From Flavobacterium sp. ZT3R18 (lineage in GTDB: Bacteria > Bacteroidota > Bacteroidia > Flavobacteriales > Flavobacteriaceae): DNA of 64,000 nucleotides. The notes beneath the pieces were generated by a model. It had not been told where the DNA came from and made no database searches. It saw nothing but the letters and a program-made list of their open reading frames with translations. Below, piece after piece: positions 62,506 through 64,000 of the stretch. Positions within the stretch are counted from its first letter, which is position 1, and the number at the start of each line of letters is the position of its first letter. The position numbers and the translations under genes are program-made. Location: the NCBI RefSeq assembly GCF_007097385.1, contig NZ_VJZS01000001.1:186001-250000 (forward strand). The letters run 5' to 3'.

Positions 62506-63219
62506 ATGACAAAATTAAGCGTTAATATAAATAAAATTGCCACTTTGCGTAATGCCCGTGGTGGAAATGTGCCTGATTTACTTAAAGTGGCTGCTGATAT
62601 CCAGAAATTTGGAGGTCAAGGAATCACTATTCATCCACGTCCAGACGAAAGACACATTCGGTATCAAGATGCTCGTGATTTAAAATCTATTGTGCATACC
62701 GAATATAATATTGAGGGAAATCCAGAGCAGTCTTTTGTTGATTTAGTGCTCGAAATTAAGCCAACACAAGTAACTTTAGTTCCAGATGCGGTTGATGCGA
62801 TTACCTCAAATGCAGGTTGGGATACCGTAAAACACGCTTCGTTTTTAACCGAAATTGTTCAGGAGTTTCAACGAAATGGAATTAGAACTTCAATATTTGT
62901 AGATCCCGTTCTGGAAATGATTGAAGGAGCAAAGATAATTGGAACCGAAAGAATAGAATTGTACACCGAAGCCTTCGCCCATCAATACGGTTTAGGGAAT
63001 AAAAACGGAATTGATCCTTATGTAGCTTCGGCAGTTTTGGCCAATGAATTGGGATTGGGAATCAATGCAGGTCATGATTTAAGTTTGGATAATATTCAGT
63101 TTTTCAACCAAAACATACCGGGATTATTAGAGGTTTCTATTGGGCATGCTCTTATTTCTGAATCTATTTATTTAGGATTGGAAAATGTGGTAAATATGTA
63201 TTTGCAAAAATTAAAATAA
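62506..63219 (+). CDS. pdxJ: Pyridoxine 5'-phosphate synthase
   Basis: 237-aa TIM-barrel enzyme condensing 1-deoxyxylulose-5-phosphate and 3-amino-2-oxopropyl phosphate to PNP. The N-terminus MTKLSVNINKIATLRNARGG, ITIHPRPDERHIRYQDA, the EL-x-TEAFAHQ region and the glycine-rich phosphate loop GLGINAGHDLSLDN are all characteristic. Length matches the family. Transcribed from its own promoter. Confidence 0.95.
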   Translation: MTKLSVNINKIATLRNARGGNVPDLLKVAADIQKFGGQGITIHPRPDERHIRYQDARDLKSIVHTEYNIEGNPEQSFVDLVLEIKPTQVTLVPDAVDAITSNAGWDTVKHASFLTEIVQEFQRNGIRTSIFVDPVLEMIEGAKIIGTERIELYTEAFAHQYGLGNKNGIDPYVASAVLANELGLGINAGHDLSLDNIQFFNQNIPGLLEVSIGHALISESIYLGLENVVNMYLQKLK

Positions 63220-63234
63220 GATTTTTGATTTAAA

Positions 63235-63426
63235 ATTGCTTCGCCAGTTCGCCTTTCAGGCTCGGGTTACGAATGATGGTTTAAGATTTTTTATAGACAT
63301 CATCTTCAAATCTAAAAGTATAATGCTCTACTCAAAAAACAGAAAGTTCTAATATGATTAATGATTTTGGAATGTAGAATTTTAAATCTAAAATCTAAAA
63401 TCTGCAATCTAAAATCTAAGATAAAA
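63235..63426. repeat. Family C repeat element next to a duplicated gene start
   Basis: Contains GCTTCGCCAGTTCGCC words (63239-63255). A near-copy of the downstream gene's first 28 nt follows at 63323-63350 (ATGCTCTACTCAAAAAACAG...), ending in TAA after nine codons. Family C words AATCTAAAATCT, AATCTGCAATCTAAAATCT follow at 63385-63420. The words match those upstream of tsaB (41409-41484). Confidence 0.65.
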
Positions 63427-64000
63427 ATGCTCTACTCAAAAATAGAAGGTTCAGGTAAACCGCTAATAATTCTTCACGGATTTCTCGGAATGTCCGATAA
63501 CTGGAAATCGCTCGGAACACAATTTGCTGCCAATGGTTTTCAGGTGCATTTATTGGATTTAAGAAATCATGGACGTAGTTTTCATTCAGATGAATTTAGT
63601 TATGAAATCATGGTTCAGGATGTTTACGACTATTGTCAAGAAAATAATCTTACTTCTATTAATGTAATAGGACATTCTATGGGAGGGAAAGTAGCAATGC
63701 TTTTGGCAACGACACATCCGGAATTAGTAGATCAATTAATTGTTGCTGATATTGGGCCTAAATTTTATGCACCGCACCATCAGGATATTTTGGCGGGATT
63801 AAATGCGGTTGATTTTTCAATCAAACCTAGTCGTGCTGAGGTGGAGGAAATTATGAAGAATTACATTCCTGATTTTGGAATACGTCAATTTTTGATGAAA
63901 AGTCTATACTGGCAAGAGCCGGGGCAATTGGCCTTCCGATTTAATTTGAATGTTTTTAATGATAAAGTAGATCAAATTGGCAAAGCGTTAGGAGCGGGTC
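63427..64000 (+). CDS. Alpha/beta fold hydrolase (3' truncated by window edge)
   Basis: First 191 codons of a YbfF-like esterase. Oxyanion-hole motif LHGFLGMSDNW near residue 17, RNHGRS near residue 50, and nucleophile elbow GHSMGG with the catalytic Ser near residue 83. The frame is open and continues past 64000, so the acid and His of the triad are outside the window. ATG 63427 gives MLYSKIEGSGKPLIILHG, matching the family. Natural substrate unknown. The upstream leader carries a decayed copy of this gene's first codons. Confidence 0.88.
   Translation, partial: MLYSKIEGSGKPLIILHGFLGMSDNWKSLGTQFAANGFQVHLLDLRNHGRSFHSDEFSYEIMVQDVYDYCQENNLTSINVIGHSMGGKVAMLLATTHPELVDQLIVADIGPKFYAPHHQDILAGLNAVDFSIKPSRAEVEEIMKNYIPDFGIRQFLMKSLYWQEPGQLAFRFNLNVFNDKVDQIGKALGAG

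Overview
The window is 64 kb of low-GC chromosome from a member of the Bacteroidota, almost certainly a Flavobacterium or close relative. Supporting evidence: a type IX secretion/gliding gene (sprA), a RemB-like gliding gene, a PorP/SprF protein, alternative complex III (act genes), DUF4270/DUF4907/DUF6089/DUF4403 families, TAnnTTTG-type -7 promoter boxes, and A-rich rather than Shine-Dalgarno leaders. I see no rRNA, tRNA, CRISPR array, transposase or prophage. Both edges cut a gene: actB at the left, an alpha/beta hydrolase at the right.

Layout. 1-9.1 kb: respiratory operon actB-C-D-E-F followed by cytochrome c oxidase subunits II and I, closed by a strong terminator. 9.2-15.4 kb: ruvB, queG, a CBS protein, a fused malic enzyme/phosphotransacetylase, ruvA. 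15.4-26.5 kb: the giant T9SS translocon gene sprA, gcvH, a VanZ-like gene, deoC, remB. 26.6-31.8 kb: a second respiratory operon with heme O synthase, two subunit III proteins, subunit IV, a cysteine-free SCO-like protein, true SCO, DUF420 and a small CxxC membrane protein. 33.5-41.0 kb: a MacB-like efflux system (ATPase, two permeases, adaptor, TolC, second adaptor). 41.5-46.5 kb: tsaB, mscS, an apolipoprotein-like repeat protein, an Nfu protein with duplicated N-domain, PorP/SprF, gamma carbonic anhydrase. 46.6-53.5 kb: a five-gene operon (outer-membrane protein, kelch lipoprotein, DUF4907, LytS-like kinase, LytTR regulator) divergent from a DUF4270 lipoprotein and an outer-membrane barrel. 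53.5-63.2 kb: murI, two Skp/OmpH genes, bamA, uppS, DUF6089, nadK, a CBS/ACT protein, and divergent pdxJ.

How it works together: the first and third blocks jointly encode the quinol-to-oxygen branch of the respiratory chain plus its heme and copper assembly factors. The bamA/skp block and the efflux, T9SS and lipoprotein genes are outer-membrane biogenesis and surface functions.

Most unusual features: (1) a ~90-nt leader shared by the tolC-like gene (38301) and the outer-membrane barrel gene (52279), with an identical outer stem but different inner hairpins, which suggests a structured cis-regulatory RNA; (2) at least seven families of short imperfect inverted-repeat elements in the intergenic spaces, one apparently recruited into a signal-peptide coding region and one between a gene start and a degenerate copy of that start; (3) the kinase/regulator/kelch/DUF4907/DUF4270 surface module. 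All functional calls come from reading the sequence and recalling families; no searches were run.
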